From: Saprospiraceae bacterium UBA1994
GTDB taxonomy: Bacteria; Bacteroidota; Bacteroidia; Chitinophagales; Saprospiraceae
NCBI GenBank assembly: GCA_002335865.1
Contig: DDCY01000029.1
Span: 74,620 to 138,619 of the forward strand
Direction: 5' to 3'
DNA: 64,000 bases
Position 1 is the stretch's first letter. Each line of letters starts with the position of its first letter. The notes beneath the pieces are model-generated. The model ran no database searches, had not been told where the DNA came from, and saw only the letters and a program-made list of their open reading frames with translations. The position numbers were made by a program, and so were the translations under genes. Shown here in pieces: positions 27,901-34,110 of this stretch.

Positions 27901-28788
27901 TGAAACAGTACCTGCCTCGGCATCCGATGGAATTACACATATAGTTTTGCATAGGGGAGGGGGGAAATCCTCCTCAAAAATACATGGCTCCTTCGACACA
28001 TCCACACAAATAGTATGTATTCCTGGAGTGGTCCATGTTACAAAGATATATCTGGGATCAAATTCATCAGGGTAGGGAAAAGGAACATCATCAACATACC
28101 AATAGTACTCTGCTGCTCCCTCTAGTTTTTCAATGGTATACTCTTCTTCGTCTGCAGGTAAGCATATTTCTTCAGGCCCTTGCATCTCCTGTCCCCAAGG
28201 AGCAATATCTCCAAATCCACATTCACCAATGACTGAGATTTCAATTTCACATGCAGATCCACAGCAACCATCCACTAAGAAGTAATATGTGTCACCGATT
28301 ATTAATCCTGACATGCTCACTTCACGAGTTGAATTATTAACACAACCACCAACATCAGTATCACATTCTACAGCCGATGATGGATCAAGGCTACAATCGC
28401 TGTAAACGGCTGCTTGAATACCAAAAGAAAAACAAGAATTAGGATTATTAATACAATCGGTATACTCTACCTCTAAAGTCAGTTCTTCACACCAAGCTAT
28501 AAAAGCAAACCATGTTGGGTTGTGTGAAGTTGTATTATTACCTTCTGAACCAGTGCACATAGGATCAGGACCATCTTCGGGGTGAAGGTAAGTAGTCATT
28601 GAATACTGGTATCCATCAAGTTCTCCTATGTTACAAAGAAGATCTGCGGTTTCACATTGACATGAATTTTCTGAGCCGGTATCACATGGATCTGATTGAC
28701 CATAAGCATGATTTAAGGAAACACTCAATAATAATAGAATTATTGACCCCTTAAAGCTAAAAGTAAAGTAAGGTTTGTTAGATTTCAT
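15667..28788 (-). CDS. Giant repetitive secreted surface protein with CHU_C (T9SS type B) sorting domain, 4373 aa
   Basis: One uninterrupted 13.1-kb reading frame, probably a cell-surface adhesin or matrix protein exported by the type IX system. In order: signal peptide (1-30, ending YGQ); a Cys-rich Saprospiria-type head (about 31-390) with SHNPTWFAFIAWC and VDGCCGSACEIEI; 21 alternating ~81-residue Cys-rich units (about 398-2106); three Cys-rich DxxDCTIND units (about 2108-2220); one Ig-like domain; 20 Ig-like ~70-residue units (about 2309-3713) with YEWSTG and YTVTVTDxNGC; about four PKD/Ig-like domains (3730-4115); a SprB-like repeat (PECFGDETGN, about 4117-4195); and the gliding-type C-terminal domain (4276-4373, IHVPNIINPNS, FYVYDRWGELVY, VPGVYVYYM). 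Adhesion is inference; sorting and repeats are read directly. It has its own terminator. Confidence 0.95.
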   Translation of the reverse strand: MKSNKPYFTFSFKGSIILLLLSVSLNHAYGQSDPCDTGSENSCQCETADLLCNIGELDGYQYSMTTYLHPEDGPDPMCTGSEGNNTTSHNPTWFAFIAWCEELTLEVEYTDCINNPNSCFSFGIQAAVYSDCSLDPSSAVECDTDVGGCVNNSTREVSMSGLIIGDTYYFLVDGCCGSACEIEISVIGECGFGDIAPWGQEMQGPEEICLPADEEEYTIEKLEGAAEYYWYVDDVPFPYPDEFDPRYIFVTWTTPGIHTICVDVSKEPCIFEEDFPPPLCKTICVIPSDAEAGTVSATPSPECPESDISIEATGYNDIAELTEYIFVTNSGGEIIFTESGDNATFTADECGTYTAYSYNFKDNETFNAPEIGQFIPDIADCDTTCFCEMEPLEFIIEDNEDPIFTAPPADLDIDCFDGLAAMENLDWTDNCAGSGNVEGTELGSVDLCLGGSYTRTWTYTDLCDNETTHIQNIVVSAIPEAVFDIEPANETVECLTDIIPSVDLNYTNSSVSTCLIEGTLSAVESATPTQCGGTMTYTWSYTDLCGRDLEYIQTITVESTDPPVYVDPPADITYDCIDEVTTAVDLVWNSNCGGTGTTTAVEVDDTDACLGGTITRTWDYIDPCGQAVNHTQIITINPVPPVEWTSVLPADIDVVCGEAFPPFEDMTFSNGAVAECLDEGMVSPIENGGHLVCGDVVTRTWSYTPTCGDIITHIQNITLIDTETPIFTNPPSDVTFTCISEVSTAPDLTWTDNCDGTGTVSAVETDDTDACLGGTITRTWEYTDACDNPLTYTQIITIDPIPDVTWTSMLPADITITCDDAIPTFNMLDYSNGAQEVICLDEGSVSGTEVGVLNICGDIITRTWTYTPTCGPSISHTQNIELEDTETPTWPTAPGDIAYDCISEVPAMTDQSWEDNCDGTGMVSGVEDDMTSGCAGGAITRTWSYTDQCGNPSMYVQTITVNAIPVVDWTSTLPGNEDITCNDPIPTLLELEYSNNSGIIGCLDEGMVSATEVGTLVECGDQIVRNWEYLTICGDVITHMQTITLVDTDPPVFIAPPMDETFDCILDVPIATDLIWTDICDGTDLVPVTEDDMTDDCTGGSITRTWEYTDACGNPATHTQIITVNPVPDVVWTSTLPTDQIIQCGDPIPTLVDLDYSNSSPSTNCLDEGTISASEMGALIICGDMITRTWEYTPTCGPVLTHVQTITLEDMIAPVFVDPPGDETYDCLLDVTPEVVLTWTDNCDGTGMVSPNIVDVTDACTGGTITRDWEYIDACGNPVTHTQIITVNPVPDVVWVTSLPADVTLQCSDAIPGSIDLDYSNSSPSTSCLDEGTIAPAEDGALVICGDMITRTWEYTPTCGMVLTHVQTITLEDMIPPVFVDPPSDEIYDCVADVTASTDLIWTDNCDGTGAVSPTLDGTLDDCTGGTATRTWLYTDACGNPVTHVQTVIVNPLPDVVFTTAPPADVILQCGDAIPDAIDLNYSNSAASPTCLDEGVIPPVEAGALVVCGDEITRTWEYTPACGPPLSYTQTITLEDLIPPVFVGAPADETYDCLADVTPEMDITWTDNCDGTGMVSPSISDTSDPCTGGNITRTWEYTDQCGNPVTHVQSLTINPVPDVMWTTALPANVILQCGDAIPDAINLNYSNGLSGVICAENGTISPVEDGSIMFCGDMITRTWEYTPACGPPLSYIQTITLEDTESPVLINPLGNATYNCFADVPAAEDLTWTDNCDGTGTVSVTEVGTVDNCAGGILSRTWEYTDACGNTTPHVQTITVEPIPDVIWTSSLPTDADVNCGDAIPNVVDLNYSNNSLSMTCLDQGVITPIEDGTLITCGDQIIRTWSYTPECGPPLEHTQTITLVDTEAPVFIGAPGDESYDCYGDVTAAIDLTWTDNCDGTGVVSPTITDDYDNCNGGTITRVWSYTDECGNPINHTQTINIGMIPNINWITALPTNVTINCGDPVPVAITLEYSNNAIGDLCLDEGFLAPTESGTLVSCGDQIIREWEVTPTCGPPITHQQIITLDDILDPVFINLPMSTLNLSCIDDLPANGDITWTDNCDGTGTVSFLEIGVLDECTGGTVTRIWDYTDSCGNGPVSFTQIINLSKPEEQPCNDGDDCTINDTEIVSCNGVICEPCAGTPTDCSGDTEAVVCDDNNDCTVNDIQIIACNGQICVPCQGTPATCDDGIVFVQSCNDLDPCTINDEVTVDCQGDVCIPCAGTPNPTSDPEVPTIPNTCFGETATITVSVCDGGINTWYSDPAGSTVVFIGSTFETTPLTIDATYYVDCTIDGCQSELVEVFLPVVTPEIVTIVGDDFICENETTTLTTNLPFDFYEWNTGDITQTITVDNEGVYEVTVTDSNGCTSTDEFILTVAFNPFVQIAGSTTYCEGSSTLLSAPFGFSEYEWSPNFENTFSINVNSEGTYTVTVTDLNGCTGSSSVEVIEAEVLNPNISGGDNFCAGGFVELSIGSGFSNIEWLPGGENTESIIVDEAGVYSVTVQDGTCEGIAIITVTENPLPTPIINAPSGICPNELASLNANNPDYTNYIWSTGSVNSSILTGMPGTYSVTVTDMNDCTASSSVTMDFIAPPIAEIIGDNQICPDPGSSIILSANTGTNLTYEWSTGDITNMITVTEAGTYSLTVSDDSNCSAIATTIISNHQSPDVIISGSQSFCTDGITTIDAGDFASYVWAPNGEMTRTIDVDTEGTYSVTITDENGCTGTSATMIQELTELLPVIAGPNLVCPGETSTLFIGGDFESYSWSTGEMGINTITVDPGMSYSVTVTDLSGCTGSSMIMVSNYNVTQVTIDGESDFCEGELSELTALGGFEEYEWSNGSSGQTITINESQSYSVTATDSNGCTSETSINVEQIDNPIPTIMGITEVCADSQTTLSTETYSSYEWSNGSLEQTTIVDIGGAISVTVTDANGCVGNTSIIVTEFNVPNVAITGSPSFCLGGFTTLGTLDEYQVYSWSPGGENTPTINADAEGTYTVTVTDINGCTASTSINTSLETSLSPTINGPSLICSGQTETLTVGAFDTYEWSTGSIDQFIDISTTGTYAVTVYDASGCSGETAVNVTVVDPTQVSILGSDKLCEGGNVTFSAIGGTFTNYEWSTGFNTSSITVDEAGNYAVTVTDNNGCTSSTSINVTVADLPTPEIGGDPNFCIDGNTELNLTESYSSYDWSTGSSDPTISINMTGLYTVTVTDINGCQASNSVNVFTYPDVNPTIGGSATYCPGGNTTLDAGSEYVAWEWSTGEMTQTIQFAMETIISVTVTDINGCTGSSSTGITEEPSLSPSILGDLIICEGESTVLDAGSAFDTWEWSTGEMTQTIEVTDSGIYSVFVTQGTCSGTGEVEVIVNPLPNPEINGAENICIGDLGTLTVAGSYNTYAWSTNSNLESIIVSDPGIYTVTVTDGNGCSNSTSFLVTEVPLPTPEIIGDPNFCPDGNTTLSLSESYTTYEWSNGSQDISVDISMTGQYTVTVTDANGCSGNSAINVFMYPEVNPNIGGSTTYCPGGNTTLDGGPQYIAWEWSTGEITQTIQYAQETIVTLQVTDINGCTGTSAIMVTEEPSLSPAILGDLEICEGETTILDGGAAFDTWIWSTGEMTQTIEVTELGTYTLEVSQGTCSGVGEVTVIVNPIPEPIIDGPESICFGEDATLTSINNFPVYQWTTGDITKSINISNPGSYSLTVTDDNGCTAVNSFTVIAKPTPTLEDIVAICGEDKDTYDVTFSSTADEVSCSTYPVESLGGIDYAVNEIDTNDVIQIYLLDTESMCDTTITIMKPNCACSAIADAGPNGELNCLVFDITLGGSNTSVGPSFTYEWTDESGTVVSTDIEYTATSEGVYTLEVFDADFDCSVSESVTVENIISDPSAQIFPDPGVIIDCEIGIVTLTSANELNVNYTWTTSTFVIEALSINIENGTTIVLLATDTLTFCSNTSSIQIIDNEQYPLIEIADPEELTCETNIVTIDAMNSQNSPDITYTWTNESGSNLGNDVQLDVTSSGWYYLELIDDVNGCQNDDSIYVAENIEAPVVMAGDDILLPCDVTAVSISATVEGNADIIWTTNTGTLSSDVNQEEVNVTSVGVYYFTATIPETGCSAIDSIEVISNEDKISEVDIELRQPECFGDETGNMTITVLAGGMPPFQYDIEEANLSNDNGVFNNLLPGIYEVLITDALNCVFLASFEITDVEEVTFESPTANIELDYGNDTTLVLETNLGFDEIESITWSPDIEGSCNTCLEIDVENVTQGQIYTITLLDIYGCEVTTTIRLDVNIDVDIHVPNIINPNSTSGNRKLFPQTNLENLEVIEFYVYDRWGELVYTAKNFPLNDPIFGWDGTFKGQNVVPGVYVYYMNVAIPGLENQAVAGDITVIY
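17650..21865 (-). repeat. Twenty ~70-residue Ig-like repeats in the giant protein
   Basis: I count 20 units with the pattern I-x-G-x-x-x-x-C ... TL ... Y-x-W-S-T-G ... TITV...GTYSVTVTDxNGCT...V. Each has one Cys near the start and usually one near the end (NGC), so one disulfide per unit is plausible. The mean period is about 210 bp. The units vary in sequence except in the last eight, which form two near-identical sets of four. Confidence 0.85.
17652..19325 (-). repeat. Four-unit tandem duplication in the Ig-like block (837-bp period)
   Basis: Ig-like units 13-16 (about 18489-19325) and 17-20 (about 17652-18488) match one for one: GGDPNFC/IGDPNFC, GGSATYCPGGNTTLD/GGSTTYCPGGNTTLD, LGDLIICEGEST/LGDLEICEGETT, NGAENIC/DGPESIC. 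Equivalent bases, such as caagtc at 18052 and at 18889, are 837 bp (279 codons) apart. The block of four units was therefore duplicated as one piece. Outer boundaries are approximate. Confidence 0.85.
22125..22465 (-). repeat. Three Cys-rich DxxDCTxND repeats (linker between the two large repeat blocks)
   Basis: Three units of roughly 35-38 residues read NDGDDCTINDTEIVSCNGVIC, DDNNDCTVNDIQIIACNGQIC and NDLDPCTINDEVTVDCQGDVC, each ending PCxGTP. The Asp/Asn-rich start followed by Cys resembles Dictyostelium-type CTDC repeats and calcium-loop modules, but calcium binding is inference. They form a stiff Cys-dense joint between the A/B block and the Ig-like block. Confidence 0.75.
22470..27600 (-). 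repeat. 21 alternating A/B Cys-rich ~81-residue units (489-bp dyad)
   Basis: Eleven A units (xTYDC ... TWTDNCDGTG ... CTGGTITRTWEYTDxCGNP ... QIITVNP) alternate strictly with ten B units (LQCGDAIP ... LDYSNSS ... CLDEG ... CGDxITRTWEYTPTCGPP ... QTITLED). Both types have four cysteines at matching places, so they are subtypes of one domain, similar in style to HYR-like modules. A 46-base identical run occurs at 23715-23760 and 24204-24249, 489 bp (163 codons) apart, showing that the dyad was the unit of duplication. Confidence 0.85.
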
Positions 28789-29089
28789 GGCTTACGGATG
28801 TTGATGGTATTTAGCGTTTCAGGTAGTTGAATTAACATGCTCAAAATACCAAAAAAATCGTATTTATATGTGAGATTTTTTGAGAATATCATTGCTTTTA
28901 TGCAGGTTTTTAAGACTTCAATTTTATACGACATTTAGAGCCATAAAAATTATTTGAATAGAGTGCTATATTGTTTTAAATCAGAACGTCCAAAAAGAAA
29001 CCCATATTCTAGTTCATCAATAATTAAAAAAGAGTAAACAGCCTAGCCGTTTACTCTTCTAATATTTTTACAATTATGAAAATCTGATT
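28789..29089. other. Upstream region of the giant gene and 3' region of the DUF3276 gene
   Basis: About 300 bp of AT-rich sequence. It holds the DUF3276 terminator (29031-29057) and must hold the promoter of the 13-kb gene. I see no convincing TAnnTTTG element and no further gene. Confidence 0.5.
29031..29057 (-). terminator. Rho-independent terminator of the DUF3276 gene
   Basis: Inverted repeat AGAGTAAAC ... GTTTACTCT (9 bp, 9-base loop) followed on the minus strand by TTTTTTAATT. It lies 33 bases beyond the DUF3276 stop codon. Confidence 0.85.
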
Positions 29090-29524
29090 TTACCAACTCA
29101 TATCTTCTTCGCTATCTGTGGCTGATGGTTCATTTGTTGAAGGAGCTTCTTCAACAGCTGAAGCTTTTTCTGAACCTTTTGTTTCAGCTACTTCTGGTCT
29201 TGGAGGTGGATTGCCATTCTCATCAAGTGAAGCTTCCCATTCAGCTTGTCTTCTTTCGTATTGTTCATAATCAAAGTCAGGTAGAAGCTCTGTCTTTACA
29301 TGATCAATAGTATCACTTAGATGCTTTTGAAATCTATTGAAATCTTCTTTGTACAAGAAAATTTTATGCCGGTCATAACCTTCCCCTTCATACCTTTTAG
29401 TACTTTCTGTAAGAGTAATATAGTAATCATCTCTTTTAGTCTGACGTACATCAAAAAAGTAGGTTCTCCTCTTTCCTGCTCTCACTTTTGTGCTATAGAC
29501 ACTCTCTTTGTTGTGATTTTCCAC
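29090..29524 (-). CDS. DUF3276 / PUR-alpha-like nucleic-acid-binding protein (144 aa)
   Basis: The N-terminal ~95 residues (VYSTKVRAGKRRTYFFDVRQ, DYYITLTESTKRYEGEGYDRHKIFLYKEDF) match the Bacteroidota DUF3276 family. These have a Whirly/PUR-alpha-like fold and bind nucleic acid. The remainder is a low-complexity Glu/Ser/Pro/Ala-rich acidic tail ending EEDMSW. The gene is monocistronic with its own terminator. The biological role in bacteria is unclear; a nucleoid or RNA-binding role is inference from the fold. Confidence 0.88.
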   Translation of the reverse strand: MENHNKESVYSTKVRAGKRRTYFFDVRQTKRDDYYITLTESTKRYEGEGYDRHKIFLYKEDFNRFQKHLSDTIDHVKTELLPDFDYEQYERRQAEWEASLDENGNPPPRPEVAETKGSEKASAVEEAPSTNEPSATDSEEDMSW

Positions 29525-29703
29525 TTCTGTTTACATTTAATGATGGAATGATATGCCTTATTTTAAAAATCTGTTGCTAAAATAACTATTCCTATCAAAA
29601 CTAGAGAATCTTAGTAAAAAATATCGTCAAGATTATTTAAAATAAGATAGTGTAAAGTTAACACCTATAGAATATGATTGCTGAAGAGATTATTGGGGTT
29701 TTG

Positions 29704-31470
29704 TCAATCCTCTATAGCATTTGCTTCCTGCAGTTCTGCATAATATCCATCCAATGCCATGAGCTCTTCGTGTGTACCTTGTTCTGCGATAGATCCCTCA
29801 TCTAAAACTATTATCTGATCAAATTCTAGCAGATTATGAATTCTATGTGTGATGATAATACTCGTCTTGTCCTGGAGTTCATCTTTGAGATAGGATAAGA
29901 TATGTTGCTCCGTTTTGGTATCCACCGCAGATAGGCAATCATCTAAAATTACGATGTCTGGATCTTTGATCAGTGCTCTGGCAATAGATATTCTTTGTTT
30001 TTGACCTCCAGATAAAGTTACACCTCGCTCACCTACACGGGTTTCAAAGCCCTGAGGCAAACCTTCTATATCCTGTTTCACTGAAGCATAATGAGCATAT
30101 CGTTTTACGGTTTCATCATCTACATTATCATTGCCAAAACGTATGTTATTACTCACCGTATCGGAGAATAAAAATACATCTTGAGATACATACCCAATGC
30201 GATCTCTTAAGTGGTTGATGTCCAAGGTACGGAGTTCATTACCGTCTATTTTGATGCTGCCTTCGGTAGTATCGTACAAACGTAATATTAGATCAGCAAG
30301 GGTAGTTTTTCCACTTGCTGTTTTACCTATGATTGCCATCTTTTCACCTTGCTTGAGTTGAAAAGAGACATTGTTGACCGCCTTGATTCCAGTATCTGGA
30401 TAGACAAATGATACGTTGTTAAATTGAATATCACCTTTGATATCAATAGGATTTACTATTGGATTTTTGATAGTAGGATCTTGATCAAGTAAATAATTAA
30501 TTCTCGCTTGCGAAGCATCCGCTTGCTGTATTAGACTCGCAATCCATCCTATACTGGTGACCGGCCATGTAAGATAATTGACGTAGATAATAAACTCTGC
30601 AATATTACCTGGAGTGACATTACCAGCTGCTATTTCTCTTCCTCCTACAAATAGTACTAGTAATGTACTAGCACTAATTAGTAAGATCATAAGTGGGAAG
30701 AAAAAGGCATTGATACGAGCGAGGTCTAATGATTTACTTTTGAAATCTTCACTTTCTTTGAGGAAATAATTTCCAAATTGATTTTCCTTTACATAAGACT
30801 TCACGATACGTATTCCTGAGTATACTTCTTGCGCTGTAGAGTTAAGACTTGAGAGCTGTGCTTGTATGATAGCACTACGATTATGAATTCGACTACTTAC
30901 AAGATATATTGATAGTGATAAGAATGGTAAAGGAAGTAATGTCCACCATGATAAGGTAGCATTAACCTGAAACATAGCATATATGGTCATGCTAAATAAG
31001 GTTACCAAATTGATCCCATATAGTAATGCTGGACCCACATACATTCTTACCTTGGAAACATCTTCGGATACTCTTGCCATCAGGTCTCCAGTCTTATTTC
31101 TACGATAAAATCCTAAGTCCATCTTTTCTAAATGCTCAAATATCTCCTTTCGCATATCATACTCTATAAGTCTAGACATCACTATGATTGTCTGACGCAT
31201 ATAATACATAAATATGCCTTTGAGACATACCAAACCTAGAATCGACAAACCAAACCAAAAAAGTGCATCACTTACAGAATCAAAGGCTGCACCTTGTCCG
31301 CTAAGCATTGCAGTCTTGTCTTCTATGCCGTTGACATAATCAAGGGCTTGTCTAATTTTCTGAGGTATGAGTACACCAAAATAATTGCTGAGTGCAACGA
31401 TTACGATCCCTGCTATCAGCCTCAATCGGTATTTAACGAAGTATTTATTGAGGACTCTTAGATTACGCAA
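29704..31470 (-). CDS. ABC exporter, fused membrane and ATPase half-transporter (588 aa)
   Basis: Six membrane helices (about residues 15-310) precede an ATPase domain. Walker A is GKTASGKTT (about 380), the signature is LSGGQKQR (about 488), Walker B is DIVILDDCLSAVD (about 508) and the H-loop is ITHRIHN. It belongs to the MsbA/MdlB/BmrCD exporter group, moving lipid or drug substrates outward across the inner membrane. The residue after Walker B is Asp rather than the catalytic Glu, as in MdlA/YheI-type subunits that often work in heterodimers. No partner half-transporter is adjacent. The substrate cannot be read from the sequence. Confidence 0.88.
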   Translation of the reverse strand: MRNLRVLNKYFVKYRLRLIAGIVIVALSNYFGVLIPQKIRQALDYVNGIEDKTAMLSGQGAAFDSVSDALFWFGLSILGLVCLKGIFMYYMRQTIIVMSRLIEYDMRKEIFEHLEKMDLGFYRRNKTGDLMARVSEDVSKVRMYVGPALLYGINLVTLFSMTIYAMFQVNATLSWWTLLPLPFLSLSIYLVSSRIHNRSAIIQAQLSSLNSTAQEVYSGIRIVKSYVKENQFGNYFLKESEDFKSKSLDLARINAFFFPLMILLISASTLLVLFVGGREIAAGNVTPGNIAEFIIYVNYLTWPVTSIGWIASLIQQADASQARINYLLDQDPTIKNPIVNPIDIKGDIQFNNVSFVYPDTGIKAVNNVSFQLKQGEKMAIIGKTASGKTTLADLILRLYDTTEGSIKIDGNELRTLDINHLRDRIGYVSQDVFLFSDTVSNNIRFGNDNVDDETVKRYAHYASVKQDIEGLPQGFETRVGERGVTLSGGQKQRISIARALIKDPDIVILDDCLSAVDTKTEQHILSYLKDELQDKTSIIITHRIHNLLEFDQIIVLDEGSIAEQGTHEELMALDGYYAELQEANAIED

Positions 31471-31724
31471 TAGGATATAGATTTGTCTTTAATTATTATT
31501 CTAAAGATAATGAACATCTTATAGCAAGGAAGGTTTTTTGGATTTTAAGCTTATTCTTTTTCTGTTTCATTCGAGAATTTCAAATAGACGATGGTTTGAG
31601 AGCATATTTTTTAAATCGCACATATATTTTTTGGGTTGCTGCAGGGCGACGGGGGTCAAGTTGTAATAACGGGGTGACAAGGTTTGAATTAGAATTTAAT
31701 CTTGATTCTTGCTCTTGAACTTAT

Positions 31725-33824
31725 TTAGTAGCTTCCCATATATCGTCTAATAAACCATTCCAATACTAGCATTCCAGCTAATAAAAAGAAGAGCCACCTT
31801 AATTGCATAATAGATTGTGTTTTGCTCGATTGGAATACTATAGGTTTCAGAGCGTCGGACTCGAGAATTTCTGTTGCCAGTGAATCTAGTTCATTCGGAT
31901 AGACCATCTTTCCACCATATTTTTCACTTAGCGACTTGAGAACCCCATGACGTGCAGTGAGGTCAAAGTTTTCTAACTGTATAGATTGTACGGAAAACCT
32001 TCCTTTATCTTCGTAGGACTTACCTCCTAGATTGGTCCTTGATATATATCTGTAATTACCTTCAGCAAATCTACCTGCATCAAGTGTGTAATAGTCTTGT
32101 GTACGATTCATGATATAGTTAAACTCTTTGCCCTCGTTGTTGGTGACTGTTACATTTACTTCTGGATCATTTATAGATTCGTAGTTCTCATTGTAGAGTT
32201 GAGCATCGAGTATTAAACTTTCGTTCTCTTTATAGACATTCTTAGTGTTTGATGATCTGAATTTTCGTTTATCATCCTTTAATGATAGATATTGTATAGT
32301 CTTGTTGATCAACTCTTGAGTCACCAAATAGGTGTCGTGCAACAAGTAATCGTAGATTCTCCATTTCCAAATACCTTCTCCTGTGAGTACGGCTTGACGT
32401 TTTCCTTCACTATTACTAAATGCAAGTAATGGATATTCAGTCTTTATTTTGCTAATGTTTTGACTTATTAGAGACTGTGTAGTTGCTTCAGTCATATACT
32501 TACCAAATGGAGCAATAAGTGGAGGAAACTGTCCGAGCTTTCTCTTGATATCATCTGAAGTAGTAAATAGACTAAAGCTTTGGTCTACTTCTGCTTGGAT
32601 ATTTTCGAGTGAATTGCTATTGCCTTCAAGTTTTATCACATTCTGAATTCTATTGAATGCGTTGGCATCTGTCTGTGAACCGAATATATGCAGGATTGAA
32701 ATATTTTTTCTTTTAATTACTTCTAAGTCACCAACAATCTTATTTTTTCTTGATGGCAGATTATGGAGTACCACTACATTATAGTCATTAATATTGTAGT
32801 TGTTCCCTTCGGGATATTTGATGTCTACTTCATAATTTTTGTTAGTAGTAATGAGAGATTTCATTGCACCTAAGTCTGGGTGTGGCGCATTAGCTAGTAT
32901 CAATATTTTCTGCCGAGCATCGAGTACTTCTATGAATATATCTTTGTAGTTGTTCTTCTTGGAAATTTCGTTATTGATGCCTTGTACGCTGATACGATAC
33001 TTAATATTACCTGTAGAGTTTGCCTCTAGTATGATATCTTGCGTAGAGAAATAATCATTTCCTTTGATATTTAGAACTTCCTCTTTTAGGACTTTGCCGC
33101 CAGTACCCATCTGTTGTACTTTCAGCTTTGTACTAGCACCTGCGGCATTGATCGCTTGGACATCTGCTTGGATAGAGAACTTGTCTCCGAGGTAGGCTAT
33201 CTTATTGTGAAACACGTTTTTGACTAATACATCCTTCCTCTTTGTTGTATCACCCATCGCCACGGTATAGATGGGTGCAGTCAAATTGAGTTTACTATAT
33301 ATTGGATTTTTACCTTCGTTGTAGATACCGTCAGTGGTAATGATCAATGCGCCGAGATTCTGATCTGCATAATTGTCATTTACATAGTCAATTAGTGAAG
33401 ATAAATTGGTCACTTGCTGTGTAAATGTATTTATCGATCCTTCCTTCACTATTTCTCCGAAAGATATTCGCTTAGTTTCGTATTTGGTGCCAAGCTTCTC
33501 AGTCATGGCTGTAGAATTCGCGATAAATTGTGCTACCTCGCTATCACTCATCTCAGAAATTACAGAACTACTATTGTCCTGTGCAACTAGGATGATGGCT
33601 TCTTGAGTATCTTCCTTAATCGTCTTGATAAATGGAGAAAGCAATAATGCCGCAATTGCCGCTACAGATAAGGTTCTAAGGAAAGCTAGAAGAGGGCGAG
33701 TCCATTTTGGGGCTTCATTGAACTTTCGCTCATTGAAATACAGAAACATTGCATACCCTAGGCCTAAGAGAAGGCAAAGAAGTAAAAGCCAGGTAGGATA
33801 TTGAAAATGTAAGTTCTGAATCAA
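31725..33824 (-). CDS. VWA-like membrane protein, BatA/BatB-style architecture (699 aa)
   Basis: Two N-terminal membrane helices (about 10-30 and 45-66) and one near the C-terminus (about 672-692) bracket a large periplasmic part. The first soluble domain resembles a von Willebrand A domain: VAQDNSSSVISE gives a MIDAS-like DxSxS near residue 80, and ALIITTDGIYNEG supplies the later Asp. A middle alpha/beta domain (KILILANAPHPDLGAMKSL, about 310-480) looks like a glutamine-amidotransferase-like fold, followed by beta-rich Ig-like segments. This arrangement recurs in Bacteroidota as an uncharacterised protein. It is monocistronic here; no MoxR ATPase is nearby. The function is unknown. Confidence 0.7.
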   Translation of the reverse strand: MIQNLHFQYPTWLLLLCLLLGLGYAMFLYFNERKFNEAPKWTRPLLAFLRTLSVAAIAALLLSPFIKTIKEDTQEAIILVAQDNSSSVISEMSDSEVAQFIANSTAMTEKLGTKYETKRISFGEIVKEGSINTFTQQVTNLSSLIDYVNDNYADQNLGALIITTDGIYNEGKNPIYSKLNLTAPIYTVAMGDTTKRKDVLVKNVFHNKIAYLGDKFSIQADVQAINAAGASTKLKVQQMGTGGKVLKEEVLNIKGNDYFSTQDIILEANSTGNIKYRISVQGINNEISKKNNYKDIFIEVLDARQKILILANAPHPDLGAMKSLITTNKNYEVDIKYPEGNNYNINDYNVVVLHNLPSRKNKIVGDLEVIKRKNISILHIFGSQTDANAFNRIQNVIKLEGNSNSLENIQAEVDQSFSLFTTSDDIKRKLGQFPPLIAPFGKYMTEATTQSLISQNISKIKTEYPLLAFSNSEGKRQAVLTGEGIWKWRIYDYLLHDTYLVTQELINKTIQYLSLKDDKRKFRSSNTKNVYKENESLILDAQLYNENYESINDPEVNVTVTNNEGKEFNYIMNRTQDYYTLDAGRFAEGNYRYISRTNLGGKSYEDKGRFSVQSIQLENFDLTARHGVLKSLSEKYGGKMVYPNELDSLATEILESDALKPIVFQSSKTQSIMQLRWLFFLLAGMLVLEWFIRRYMGSY

Positions 33825-34110
33825 ATATATTTATTAAGTCATTGCTACTAAAAATACTGTGCAAATATGAAAAATAAATCTAAACTGTGTAGGTGTTGTA
33901 AGGTAATGATCCTAATTTTGATGAGTATTATGATAACTTTTACTTAACAGATGTATTTCTAACAGAATTATTCAAACGGATGAATCGTTATTTTGATTGG
34001 ATGTTTGTTTTAATAATTGCTTATATCCAACGGTCTGTGAGTTTGAGATTTCTTTAAAGCTGTTTAGCCTTGGAATTTTCAAATCAATTGTTCAAAATTG
34101 AAATGTTTTT

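Noticed and set aside
27728..28075. 115-codon plus-strand open frame opposite the giant gene
   Set aside because: One of many antisense frames produced by the repetitive Ser/Thr/Asp-rich coding sequence; composition mirrors the sense repeat and has no motif.
15667..28788. CRISPR-like array within the 13-kb gene
   Set aside because: The repeats are protein-coding, in frame, with periods of about 210, 243 and 489 bp and diverged sequence; there are no short identical repeats with unique spacers and no cas genes.
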